A DNA stretch of 64,000 bases from Fratercula arctica (lineage: Eukaryota; Chordata; Aves; Charadriiformes; Alcidae). The notes under the pieces were generated by a model. That model was not told where the DNA came from and ran no database searches. It was given only the letters and a program-made list of their open reading frames with translations. How positions within the stretch are numbered: the first letter of the stretch is position 1; every line of letters begins with the position of its first letter. The translations under genes and the position numbers were made by a program. Shown in pieces: positions 24,680 through 36,495 of this stretch. The stretch is taken from contig CANTUZ010000003.1 of assembly GCA_947846985.1 (NCBI GenBank), positions 124,504,626 to 124,568,625 on the forward strand, given 5' to 3'.

Positions 24680-27600
24680 CCGGGATGGGAGGTGGGGGAA
24701 GAGGATGGCTTGATTTTGGGTTTGCTTTCGGAAGTACAACGGGAAGAAACAGGAAATTTACTGCCTTGCACAAGAGACACGTTACCGAATCAGGAATACA
24801 GAGTAGAGTTCTTCTTTCATTAAAGAAAGAGCACCTTCTTGTACAGTGAGTCTAAACTGAGCTCAACTACGTGAATTGTGACAAGAGTTTGCACTTAAGG
24901 AATTATGTAAATATGTCACATTATTTTGTTTAAAAATATTTTTTCAGTCTTTTAGGAGATAGCGTTTGACTTGTACTGCAGTTTCATTAACCCCAGCCTG
25001 CTCTCCAGCGTCTTTGCTGAGCTCTGCTCTAGATGGGGGAGCGAACCCCCGGCAAAACCTCAGCCTGAGCTTGGGCTTCTCTTGACAAAGAGAAGAACTG
25101 GATAATCAAGAAAGGAAACGTTTGTACTGACTGATGGGAGCACCGAGGCAGGGATCCCTGGCTGGGCACGCTTGGTTGCTCGAAATTTTAGTTTGAATTT
25201 TTCAGAATAGGAAGGCGTTAAACGTTGTACCAGCCTTTCAAGTAATTGCCTTTCCCTTGTGAGCGGCCCGTTTCCAGAAGGCGTACTGGGTTGTGCAATA
25301 TTGGCTGCAGTTTCTGATTCGCATATCCTCTCCTCTTCAAGGAGGCAGTTGCAGTAACCTTGTTTTAAGGAAGGGAGTGTCTTGATTTGCCACTGGTAAA
25401 TACTCAAAAAGGCAACTGTTCTAACCATAGGAGTCCAGAATTCAGATCACTAAAACAACTCGGTAACTCTGACGATGGGGAATCCCAGGAGCCATTTAAA
25501 GCAGAGATCACAAACACGTGCTGAACTGCATTTCATGTCTGGCCTGCCGGGACTCGGCAGAGCCCTGCTCTTTTATGAGGCGTTTGAGTGAGCCGGGAGG
25601 CGCCATCCCGCAGCCGGGAGCCATCGGCTGTGACAGCCCGGGACGCGAGTGGAGTGCACCGAGCGTCACCCTCGGTCCTGCGGCTTTCTAGGAAGCTTTT
25701 TCTGTGCTCATCCAACCTCCCCGACAGGCAGACTTGGCGAATTTCTAGAGATTTTATATTTAGCTAAGGGTAGGGACAGGAAAACAAGTGTCTTGTTGGG
25801 CCTCGCATGAGCCCGCTGGGGGTGTCTTTGTGTTTTTCAATACCAAATGGGGCTCGTCCCCGCGCGGGGTCTGCACAGCCACAGTCCCGGGCTGGGCTGG
25901 GGCTGGGGCCGGGGCTCCGCACCCCTCCGACCCGAGCCTGGGGCACGGCCGGGGATGCTCCTCCTCGCTTTCAGCCTTCAAAATCCATTCACTTGGATTA
26001 ATGGAAATTAAAGCAGTTACAAAATGGTACTCTGTTCTCAAGAATTGACATCAGGCTGGCTAACGAAGCACACGCTGATCTGCGGTTTGAGGTATTGCAA
26101 CATGTCCGCATCCCGTCCAGGGTTTTTGTGGGGTTTCTCTTGGGAAACCAAGCCCATGGGGTTCACTAGTCCCCTCCGGTCCCGTGTCGTCGCTGTGGGG
26201 GGTGGGGGGGGGGGCCATCCTGCACCTCGGTCAGGTAACGGATCATTGTATCTTTTTTGATGGCAAAGCACTGAATTCACTTTTAATCCAAAGGCCTTTT
26301 TAAGATGAAGCAATATTAACAAAACAGGTGGGACAGCTGGTCTGTGAGGGGCCCTCAGCCGTTCCTTTCCTGCCCCTTTGGCTGTGCTGCTGCGCTCCCC
26401 TCGCCCGGGAACCCCCGAGCTGTTGGGAAAGACCAGGAACAGCCGCCTGGGAGGCAGCGGGGTTTGCCAGCAGTGGGCGGTGATTTATTTGGTGGCGATA
26501 AAGAGAGTTGCAGATGTCATCACGTCGTAACAGAGGCGTTTCCTTCCCTGCCCAGCGGAGCCGGCCGCCTCCCGAGCAGGGTCAGTGGCGTGAGGGAGCA
26601 GGGGCTGCAGCGCGTCTTCGTCTCCCTTTTCCTTATCGTTAATTTACTGGGGAGCAGTGACCCCTCCTTTCTAACGATGCAGCACAGCTCAGACACCCAG
26701 TGACGAAGAGGATTTAAGTACTAGAAATAAAGTCAATTTTTTTAATCTATAACTGAAATCTCAAACCCCAAAACCCTACGCGCAAATTCCTCCCAGCGTT
26801 TCCCTCGTGCTGCGCGGGCGTTGGCGGTGGTTGTAGCCCGAGAACCACCCCGGCTTCTGCGTGTTCCCCCCGCTCGGTGCGTGTGTGCCTGCGGAGCGGC
26901 AGAGGTTGGCTTCTCCCGTTGCAGTCCAGGCGCTGGAGCGGGGATCGTCCCCCTGCCCGGGCCGACTGGTCCATCAGCGCCCAGCCCGGCGCAGCCCCCG
27001 CCGCCTGCTTCCGTCTCCTGGGCTGGAAAAGGGATTTCTGCCAGTTTTTTAACTCCGGGGACGCAGTGTGAAATGGGTGGGAGCTGCGTGCCCTGAGGGG
27101 TCGCGCTGGGAGCAGGGTCTGTCCCGTCCCTGTTACTCCGGCCTTGTCTAGACGCGCAGAAGCTCCAGGGGTGCAGTAATCCTCAGGCCGACACGTTCAT
27201 TCCTGGCTACGGCAGATCCCCAGCATAATCCAATTTAAAGATCGTTGGTAGTTACAAAATAAACTGAAAAAGTCATTCTTGCCCCAAATAAGAGCAAAGG
27301 GGTTTTGCTGGCGTGATTGGATCAATTCTGTTCGTACCGTGACTTCATCGGTGTGGTTTGCTGGCAAGGCCTGAGGGGAAGGAGACGGGGCGGGAGCAGC
27401 AGGCTGTGATCTCGCTCTTCACGCGTGGGTCTTCAACGCCGCTGGGGCTGGGAAAGGCTGTTCCATCGCTCCTCTCGGCACTTTCCAAAGCCGTCACCGC
27501 CCTGGCTGAGGGGCTGGCTCATTCCTCCCTTGGAATGTCACACACGGCCCCTGCCGTGCGCGGGCTCAGTTTTCTGTGCCACAGACGCTCCTGTGAGCCC

Positions 27601-29329
27601 GCTCCGGAAGGGAAGGAGCTGCCGCTGGAGCGTGGTCCCGCAGGGAAGGCACCTGCCCGGTGTCACCGTCCTGGGCTGGGACGTGCGGCCACCGCCGAGG
27701 GCTCTGGGGCTCCAGACCTGTGTGGGACAGTGTGGGCGTCCTGTGGGATGACCTGGAAGTTTACAACCCCGTCCAGTGCCTTAGGGATATTTTAACGGAT
27801 CAGCACTTTTCTCGGGCTACTTTTATTCTATTTCTTTTTAAGAAAATAAATTCTTTTAACTGCACGTCTTTGATTTTAACGTATGCTGTGAGCTCCCCGC
27901 TGCAGCTTGATGGACCAGTCTCCACAGGTCTGCAAGAGGGCATTAAGTAGTTAGGAAATCGTTAGAGGTAACGGGGCTCAGTGTAATAATCACTTGCAGG
28001 TGGACGTAAATCCTTGAAAGCTTTGCGTGTTTCACGGCGCTGGTTATCAAATAACGCGTTTGAGAAGGGGGAATCCTGCAGCCTGTACAGGAGTGTTCCC
28101 GCTGCCGAGCCTCCTCCTGCAGCCGCCGCTCCCCCATCCCTGCCCTTCCCGCTGCGCCTTCCAGCGGCATCACGGACCTGCCCTTGCGCTGCATTTATCA
28201 ATAAAAGGGGTGTGGGAAGCAGTTGAGGGCATTACAGTTCCGCTCCCCAGAAATGAACAGCACTATAGTAAATGATGCCATAAAAAAAATCCGAGATAAA
28301 ATGTTTTCAAAGCCTAATGTCAAACTATGTTTGCGGCAGCAAAAGCAACTTGAGTAAGAAGAGATACTCAGATTTAAATTCTCCCTTCTGGGCCGTACCC
28401 GAGTCCCGCAGCGTGAGAGCTGGAAACGCAGGCTGACCCACGGGGCCTCGCGTGCCAGGGCAGCGCCCCGGGCAGGGGCTGGTGCGGTGGGGAGCGAAGG
28501 AGCTCTCTGCGAGAGGTCGGGTTCTGAGGTGGATCGGTGGCACGGGGAAGAATTTTGTGTGAAATTTTAATGTCCCTCCTCAAATCAGAAGGAAAGACCA
28601 AGACGCTTCACAGCTGCGCTGGCCAGGGGCGTTTCTCCTTCTTGTGGTAATAAGAAATAGCTGATGGTGGAGCCGTTGACAGCCAGGAGGTGTCCTCGGG
28701 TCGGAGGGGTGTCCTTCACGCTGCTGCAGCCCCAGCAGGGACCATCCCGGGGCCGGTCCCTGCCGACATGGAGGCAGAAGCCACCTCCGCTCTGGTGGCC
28801 TGGTCTTGGAGAAGAGCTGGGTTGGGGCGTTCCCCGGGAAAGGGCCTGAAGGCCAGCAGCTTCCTTCACTGGCACCGTCCCACTGGGCTGCTGGAAGCCC
28901 CGGGGACATGGTTGTGTTTCTCTTGGGAGTTTCGCTTAAGGCGAGTTGTTTGAAAGCCACCGCTGGCGTCGGCCCTGGTGTCGCCTCTGTGGCTCTGCTG
29001 GCCGCCGGCGTCGTGGAGCTGGGCTGGTTTGAACTTGAGCGTCCCACCTCCCAAACCGCGGGCGGCTGCGCGGCGGCGGGAGGGCAGGGGTGGGGCGTGC
29101 GCACTGAGTTACCCCGGCAATTAGCAGGGATTAATTGCTGCGGGGGGGAGAAGAGCGTTCCCAGGCCACTGCTGCCCCTGGCACCCGCGGGCACCCGCAG
29201 CCCCGGCCACGGGCTCTGCCAGCGGCGCCTTCCCTGGGGTCGTGGTGTCCGGGTTGTTTTCTGTGTTGCCTGGGTTGTTTTTTTTAATGCTATACATTTG
29301 ATATAACAGAAGATCGATTTTAAGAGCTT

Positions 29330-29835
29330 ACAGTAATATATTTTAAGTAATATATATTTTAGTATCTGTAAAAAAAAAAAAAATGACAGAGGATGATTTA
29401 TGGAGTAGATAAACAGGGTATGGGCGTGTGCAGTTCCTCAGCGAGGCCAAGGGTAGTTTTACAAGCAGAAGTGGAGAGAGTCAGTTTTTTTCCATTAATG
29501 CAATAAAAATGGGAATTCTTAAAAAGAAGAAATCCAGTACTGTTTACCACGTGCTTTTCTTGTTTTGACAACAGGCCTGTAAACACAGTTTAGAAGATAC
29601 TAAACCTTTGTCTGTCTTTTGCCTTTTTAAAAGGGACTTAAATTGGAATAGAGGGTATGTACAGAAAAATCAAGTTGACACCATTTAAAAATGTATTTTT
29701 ACACAAATAATATAGAAAAAAACCATATTTTACATAAGAATTTTAAGTATTTGAAATATGTATATATATACTGTATGTACTTCATATATTCTTTATTTTA
29801 CATTTTCAATGTATTAAAAAGTATTTGAGCTGGCT
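29330..29835 (+). other. AT-rich block in ASXL2 3' UTR
   Basis: About 500 bp of strongly AT-rich sequence, with an A13 run near 29370 and a TATATATATATA run near 29761, sits between GC-rich stretches. AT-rich 3' UTR islands often carry mRNA-stability elements; that role is a guess here. Confidence 0.4.
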
Positions 29836-30605
29836 GGATTTGAGCATGTAATAATGTTTAAAAGCAGACGGAAGAGGGCGAGGGGATGCGGCAGCTGCGG
29901 GGCCGCGGAACCAGCAGCGCAGGAGCCTTGGGAAGAGCTCAGCAGTTGCAGGCAGAGCACAGAGAACGTTTCTCAGTCCCGTGTCCCCTTTGTGTTTCCG
30001 TTAATACTCGTCCATTTGCCTCGTAACCACCCAGAATAAATCTCTGGTGAGAAGACAAGAGTCGAGGTGGATCCTTCATACAACAGTGCCACCGCCAGAG
30101 CCAAAGAGCTGCTGGCACAGAAGCTGCTCCACCAAAACAAAATCGGAAGCTCCTGGGTTTCACTGTGCCACTGGCATTTTGATAAATAGCTGGATTTCTT
30201 GTGTGAGCATCTCAGGTGCTTATGGGGAATTCAGACCATGCACCAAGAGTCCAGTGATTTCAAGGAAACACTATCAAAGCAGGTTATTTTTTTGTAATTT
30301 GTAGGAATTCTGGTGAAAATCTCGCTGTAGAGGGCGATAAATCTTTGCAGCTCTTAGAAACGGAGTGAATTCCCATGCGGAATGGGAACCCCAGGTGCTC
30401 CGTGAGCAGCGTCTGGCGCAGGCAGAGCGAGGGGCAGCCGGGGAGCAGCGGGGTGCGGATCGGGGGGGTCGCGGCGCTGCGGGGGTCGACCCCAGATACG
30501 CGGCGCTGCACATCAGCTTCCCCCGCTGCCTCCTGCTCGTTACGGAGCAAATACCGCCCGTTCTGTCTCCCTGAACGATGAGGAGACCTGCAGCCCCAGT
30601 CCTCT

Positions 30606-30660
30606 GTGTGTGTGTATAGATATATAAAAAATAGATATGTATTTATATATATATATATAA
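30606..30660. repeat. TG/TA microsatellite
   Basis: A short (TG)n run at 30606-30615 leads into imperfect (TA)n ending in TATATATATATATATA. It is polymorphic-type simple sequence within the ASXL2 3' UTR. Confidence 0.9.
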
Positions 30661-32285
30661 CAAATCTCGCCTGGGAGAAGGGTGTCAGCGGCCCCGCAGC
30701 GCAGGAGGGACGGTGTCCTTGCCGCAGCCCCTTTTCCGTGATGCCCGTTTTGGCTCAGAGGAATCTCAAATGACATTTACGCTGTTCGCTCGCCCCGGCA
30801 AGGAACTGGGGGACTCCTGGGCGCAACGGGGGGGGTCTGCAGCAGTTCTCTGTCGCTGGGACGTGCAGGGAAGGAAACTGCGTGTGGGAGAAGAAGAAGC
30901 GTTAACGAGTCAGGTTTTAAAAGTACAAATCCAAGACCTGAAAAGGCAGGAAAATGCTATTTTTATACTGCCACAATTATTATTGGAATCCCTTGGAAAA
31001 AAACCAAAACGTAGCACCAATGCTGTGTGAAAACTTGCTACGGCCGCGCGGCGGGGGCTCTCGCGCTGTAAAGCAGCTGCACTGTAAGAAGTCCCGCGGC
31101 TTGGGGGGGTGTATACGCAGTCTGGGGGGGGCGTGGGGGGTGCACACACAGCCAGAGTTCAGCTGCGCGTACGTAGCGAGAGCAGCTCCGTCTCAGCCCT
31201 CTGGCGACATCGCACCTTGCAAAGTCACCACAGAGCTGAGACGGAATTGCAGCTTTTCTGTTTGTTTTCATATTTGAGATCTGTGGGTGAGACGAAAGGC
31301 GGAAGAGCAGTGTGTGCTGATCTGCCGCACTTCCAACACCACTCCGTATTCCCCTGGTAACCGCTGCGTCTCCCGCTCCTCCCGGCCCCGGTTTCAAACA
31401 ATTGGCCTCCTGCGCCTTTCAGTTCAGGCCTCTCAGGTGCTGCACGAGGGGGTTTATATCGGGAAAGCTGGGCCCAGACTTGGATTTTTTGTGGCTCCAG
31501 GGCCCCCAGGTGCCCAGGGCCAGCGCCGGGGACATGAAGCAGCAGCGGCAGCGCGGGCGTGGGGATGAACACGCCGCAGTTTCCCAACCGGCGCGGCTGG
31601 AACCGCTCTGTCCCTGCGGATGCTCTGGGCCCACGGGGACGGGACAGGCGTCACCTTGAGCCTCGGGGACGGAGGGTTCAGTTGCAGTTTTCTGGAGGTG
31701 TTCGGGGCGCGCCCGCAAACAGCCGACCTGGCTGGATTTGCAGCGCCTTCCGTTGCCGTAAATCTCTGCAACTGGAAGCCCGTACCCTGGCACGGTCCGG
31801 TTGCAAGGTCAAGTTTAAATAAGAAACATGGCGAGGTTTCTATGGAAAAAAAAAAAAAGCAGCTGTAGTTGAGCAAAGGGAACTCCTGCGCATTGGAAAC
31901 GCGCGCGGGCCGGGTCCAGCAGGGAGAGCCGGGGCCCTCGTGCCGCACCCAGCAGTTCGGCAAAGGGTGTTTTCTCAAGTTTTTCACTCATTTTGCTGTA
32001 CAAGATTCCACCTGAGCTTCTCACCAGCGTTGCCAGGGGTCTGAGGAGTGCTGGGACCAGCCAGTGTCCAACCTGGCACTTGAGCACCTGCGCGCCCGTG
32101 GGGGGCAGCGCTGTGGCAAGCGAAAGCCTGCCCTGTGGCTCGTGTCTTACTGCCGAGTCTCTTCCTCTTCCTCTCACTTATTTTTGTCATGTAAAACTAC
32201 CTGCTTTATAAATGAATGTAAAATACAGTAGTTCTTCAGCACATGGACAAATGTGTATTTTATCTTAATGTTTCATTTCATGTTA

Positions 32286-32291
32286 AATAAA
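32286..32291 (+). terminator. ASXL2: Candidate ASXL2 poly(A) signal
   Basis: A canonical AATAAA within TTAAATAAAAAGC is followed, 25-40 bp on, by GT-rich sequence (GTGCTGCTCGTGTTC) and then T-rich sequence, the usual downstream element. Upstream there is TGTAAAATACAGTAG and TGTATTTTATC. It is the last strong hexamer before repeat-rich spacer. Confidence 0.6.
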
Positions 32292-32310
32292 AAGCATATG
32301 ATTTTATGGT

Positions 32311-34805
32311 CGTTAGTGCTGCTCGTGTTCATTTGTCAATGAAATTTAAATTTTTTGTTCCAAGGGACCCTGGGAAGCGATAGTGCAGTACGTTTTTCTG
32401 GCTTTATGAGCTGTGGACATCTGTAGATTTTTTTCGATGTATTTCAAGGGGAAAACTTTGGTTTAATACCAAGCCTTGATACACACTCTGCAGCTCCCTC
32501 AAGCCGCACTTCTTGGGGTCCCGAAACAGTTCAGGGGCATTGAACTGTAGAGCTGGGAAAAAGAAAGAAACCTGTACCAAGTGATTGCAACGTGATGTCT
32601 CTTAAATGGCGGGATTCGGAGAACTGGCTGCGTTCTAAGCACCTCTCCTGGTGCCGCCAGGCGGGCTGCGAATGCACGGCCCGCTCCAGTAACGTCAGCA
32701 GGAGCGCGGCGCCTGCGGCGTGCAGGAGCCGGGGATTTCTCCTCACGGAACGTACTGAAGTATCACCTCTCTCTATTCCGAGTGCGCAAAGGTGCTGTGA
32801 CGGGGCTGGGAACCTGCTGGTGTCGATAATCCATCAAAAGTGTCAAGAGTGAAGATAAAACGGAGAAGGAAAGATCGGTAAAGAAATTCCTGCCTTGCAA
32901 AGAACGAATCAAGAGTCCAGCCAAGTCCGAGTCTGCAACTCTTAGCAAAAAAAACCCCAAATTCCACCACCTCGTACAGCGACAGACCCCGAAAAGAGGC
33001 AAAGAAGAGAAGACGGTGATTAAAGACAGTCTCCAGGCCTGGCCCAAACCAAAAGCGATGGCCTTGCTGCGCGCTGTGGGGCTGCTGCTGCCCAACCGCC
33101 GCAGCCGGACGGCGGCGTTTTGAAAGAGCCGACACAAAAAGCTGTAGTTCAGGTAACACATTTTTAGTGTTTACTGAGAGACCTGCAGTAACCCGCGCAG
33201 CCGAGTTCCAGCTGTCTCGGAGGAGAAATGAGGCGAGTGGTGCGGAGGGCTGTGGAAGGTTGGATGTGGAGACGAACCGAAGAGACGCTGATAGATGGGA
33301 CAGAAACCACGTGCAGAATAATTCAGTGTGTTGTACTGATAAACTGTTTTCTGGTCAGATAAAATAAGGTATTTCTTAAGTAATAAAAATGGTAAACGGA
33401 TAGGTGGGAAATCGCTACTAAAACCTGAGAAGATGGAAGATAAAGTAGATATAAGTAAAACCTGGTTCAAAGGTGCTTCACACCACACACAGTGGGAAAT
33501 CAGTTTGGATGGAGAATTCTACTGAAATGTCGCGAGGATCAGTCTGGATGTGAATCTTTTTAAGCTTTTTGGTCAGTGATACGAGCACCAAAGTCACGAG
33601 GGTCCCAGCACAGTTAACTGGGATGTCTGTGCGCACGGACAAACCTGGCAAACCGTAGCTGCAGAGCGAGCTGTGACGTGCAATGCAGCAGCGCGGGCTG
33701 GTGTCACAGGGCGCTCGGGGACAAACAGCACCAGCTGCTGCTCTAGGAGCGGGCGCGCAGTGGCCGGAGGGAGGAGGAGACGGCGCTGGATGTATTAATT
33801 AACCACACCCCGTGGCTGGGAGCTCTCTGTGTGCTCCAGCCGTGGGAAGGCCAGCGCGTGCCGCGGCAGGAGCGATGACGCGGGTGTGAGTGAACAGGGC
33901 AGTGAGATGCTCCGTGGGGTTCCGCTCACCCGCGGGCCAGAGAAACCAACTCAGACTGGGCCAAGTGCGCCGCAAGAGCGCCGAACGGTCAGGAAGGGAG
34001 AGGCTCCGACACGGTAAGAAGCCCAGAAGTTAAAAACCAAAGGGCAAAAGGCTCTCTATCACCAGGATAAACACTGGCGGGGGAAACAGCTACTCAACTC
34101 CAGTACAAGAACAACCGGGGATAAACTTTGTTTAGAAATCAGAAGAAAGTTGGTACTTGACAAAACATAAACCAGAAGAGAATACACCGAGTTACAGGGA
34201 TGGTGTGTCGCTATTCGCTTGTTGGGCTTAATGTTCTAGGAAGCCCCTGACCATGCTGTTTTCCTAAATAAGACTTAATATTTTTTCTTCAGATGTCAAC
34301 GGGAATGTCCAGATAATGCTCTTGAATAAAACACTCAATTTTAGAGCTCAGTAATTTTTATGAGTAATTTAAATTACTCTCTTTGTTTTCATGTCTGTGT
34401 TAAAAGTGACGTCATGTCCTCAGTGCTGCTCATTCATCTCTTTTGTTCCATTCGTTACAGGTTGTTCTATCACTGTCCCACCTCGGCCCCACCAGCCATG
34501 TGCTGTAAGTGTGAATGTCGTCTCCCGCGCGCTCACGCTTTGTTCCTCATCGTAAGGGTTCCTACACACCTCACATTTCATTGCTGAAAGGCAGCGTTCC
34601 TGACACGCTGTGCCATCAAAAACCCTTGTGGGATTATCCCTCTGCGAAGCCCACCCAAGGACTGGTCCTCCCCAGCCAGGACACACACAACTGTTCTTTA
34701 TTTCTGGCAACGATGTCAGTTCCTCAGGGGAAGACAACGCAACTGATCTGTAATTGCTTCTTGCATTAAGTACTCCCCATCCCAGAGGGGTGCTGGTGTC
34801 AACGA
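32311..34805. other. Intergenic spacer after ASXL2
   Basis: Mostly unique sequence without recognisable genes. One interval, 32832-33123, stays open in a lysine-rich frame without an ATG start. No repeat is evident. Confidence 0.6.
32832..33123 (+). other. Open lysine-rich frame, no start codon at its head
   Basis: The plus frame ending at the TGA at 33121-33123 is open for about 97 codons from a TAA just upstream. It reads as a Lys/Ser/Glu-rich stretch (KSEDKTEKERSVKKF, then SPAKSESATLSKKNP) ending in RRSRTAAF. The first internal ATG falls late, near 33058. Some other frames in this interval are also open, including a 132-codon minus frame, so chance is a real possibility. I recognise no homologue. 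A GTAACA donor-like site follows at about 33151. Confidence 0.2.
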
Positions 34806-35682
34806 ATCACAGAGTGGTTTGGGTGGGAAGGGACCTTAAAGCCCCCCCAGTGCCACCCCCTGCCCTGGGCAGGGACACCTCCCACCAGCCCAGGTTGCTC
34901 CAAGCCCCGTCCAACCTGGCCTTGAACCCCTCCAGGGATGGGGCAGCCACAGCTTCTCGGGGCAACCTGGGCCAGGGGCTCACCCCCCTCACACCAAAGA
35001 ATTTCTTCCCAATCTCTCCTCTCAGTCTCCCCTCTGCCAGTGTAAAACCCTTCCCCCTCGTCCCACGGCTCCCCTCCCTGATCCAGAGTCCCTCCCCAGC
35101 TTTCCTGGAGCCCCTTGAGGGCCTGGCAGGGGCTGGAAGGTCTCCGCGGAGCCTTCTCTTCTCCAGGCTGAACCCCCCCAGCTCTCTCAGCCTGTCCTCC
35201 CAGCAGAGGGGCTCCAGCCCTCCCAGCATCTCCGGGGCCTCCTCTGGCCCCGCTCCAACAGCTCCGTGTCTCTCCTGTGCTGAGGCCCCAGAGCTGGAGG
35301 CAGCGCTGCAGGGGGGTCTCCCCCGAGCGGAGCAGAGGGGCAGAATCCCCCCCCTCGCCCTGCTGCCCCCGCTGCTGGGGATGCAGCCCAGGCTGCGGGG
35401 GGTTTCTGGGCTGCCAGCGCACGGTGCCGGCTCATGGCCAGCTTTTCCCCCCCCCAGCACCCCCAAGCCCTTCTCTCAGGGCTGCTCTCCATCCCTCCAT
35501 GCCCAGCCTGGGCTGGCACCGGGGGCTGCCCCGACCCGGGGACAGGACCCTGCACTTGGCCTTGTTGGACCTCATGAGGTTCAGAGGGACCCACTTCTCC
35601 AGCCTGTCCAGGTCCCTCTGGATGGCATCCCGTCCCTCAGGCATGCCAACTACAGTACTCAGCTTGGTGTCACCACTGGATT
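34806..35682 (-). mobile_element. CR1 LINE fragment F, young, antisense
   Basis: The plus strand begins AATCACAGAGTGGTTTGGG, the reverse complement of a CR1 3' end, and runs to about 35682 within the CR1 reverse-transcriptase region. Positions 34853-35629 match 49111-49886 almost base for base; I see only a handful of differences plus one T-run length change. The first 47 bp (34806-34852) is distinctly more diverged. The long open frames on both strands here are by-products of the GC-rich repeat. Confidence 0.93.
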
Positions 35683-36075
35683 TCATTATCTTCTCGAGTT
35701 TTAGCCTTCTCTTTTTTAATTCATGTAACTAATTAATTGCTGTATCTTGGTGTTCAATAGATAAGACTCTAACCTTTTGTTAGCCCCATAGAACTCCCCT
35801 CTGACCTTTGGGAAGAACAAAGATGGGCACAACGCTGAGTTATGAAACAGTGAAGCCTGAACTCTAAGAGTCAAAGGCATAAATAAATAAAGCCAGGTCA
35901 CCATCTGTTGTTTTTCTAGGTTTCAGAAGCTCGCCCTACAGACCACATGGCAAACTGATTTTCCAAATGCTAATTTGGCTATACACTGCTAAGGAGACAG
36001 GGTGCTGCTATGAACGGTGCATGCCCTCCTCTGCATCTACTTTGGAGCCTACGTCTTAGTAAATGGTAGATACGG
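35683..36075. other. Intergenic, no feature
   Basis: About 390 bp of AT-rich unique sequence between two CR1 copies. Nothing recognised. Confidence 0.6.
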
Positions 36076-36495
36076 CCATAGAATCATTTAGGTTGGAAAA
36101 TACCCTTAAAATCATCGAGTCCAACCGTTAACCCAGCACTGCCAAGGCCACCACTACCCCACGTCCCTCAGCACCACGTCTGCCCGGCTTTTAAATCCCT
36201 CCAGGGATGGCGACTCCACCACTGCCCTGGGCAGCCTCTTCCAATGCTTCACAACCCTTTCCGTGAGGAAATTGTTCCCAATATCCATCCTAAACCTCCC
36301 CTGGCGCCACTTGAGGCCGTTTCCTCTTGTGCCATGGCCTGTTCCTTGGGAGAAGAGCCCGACCCCCCCTGGCTGCCCCCTCCTTTCAGGGAGCTGCAGA
36401 GAGCGAGAAGGTCTCCCCTCAGCCTCCTTTGCTCCAGGCTGAACACCCCCAGCTCCCTCAGCCGCTCCTCACCAGACTTGTGCTCCAGACCGTAA
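36076..36495 (-). mobile_element. CR1 LINE fragment I, older, antisense
   Basis: The plus strand begins CATAGAATCATTTAGGTTGG, then AATCATCGAGTCCAACCGTT, typical of an older avian CR1 subfamily. It ends in the CTCAGCCGCTCCTCACCAGA region, about 420 bp in all. The subfamily differs from copies D, F and G. Confidence 0.9.

Larger units (their letters stand above)
24680..32310 (+). other. ASXL2: ASXL2 3' UTR, about 7.6 kb
   Basis: From the stop codon to the best poly(A) signal there is no CR1 and no splice structure, while CR1 copies occur on both sides. That is what a long retained 3' UTR would look like, and mammalian ASXL2 mRNAs also have 3' UTRs of many kilobases. Alternative AATAAA hexamers that could give shorter forms are at 26726, 27845, 28200, 29502 and 30035. 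An AT-rich block spans 29,330-29,830. The open frames here are chance frames in GC-rich sequence. The exact 3' end is inferred. Confidence 0.7.

Noticed and set aside
26196..26213. Poly-G tract in the 3' UTR as a functional quadruplex
   Set aside because: A single long G run of uncertain length; nothing else supports a role.
34754..35704. 316-codon plus-strand open frame and its minus-strand partners
   Set aside because: Entirely within CR1 copy F; matches the frames of the other CR1 copies.
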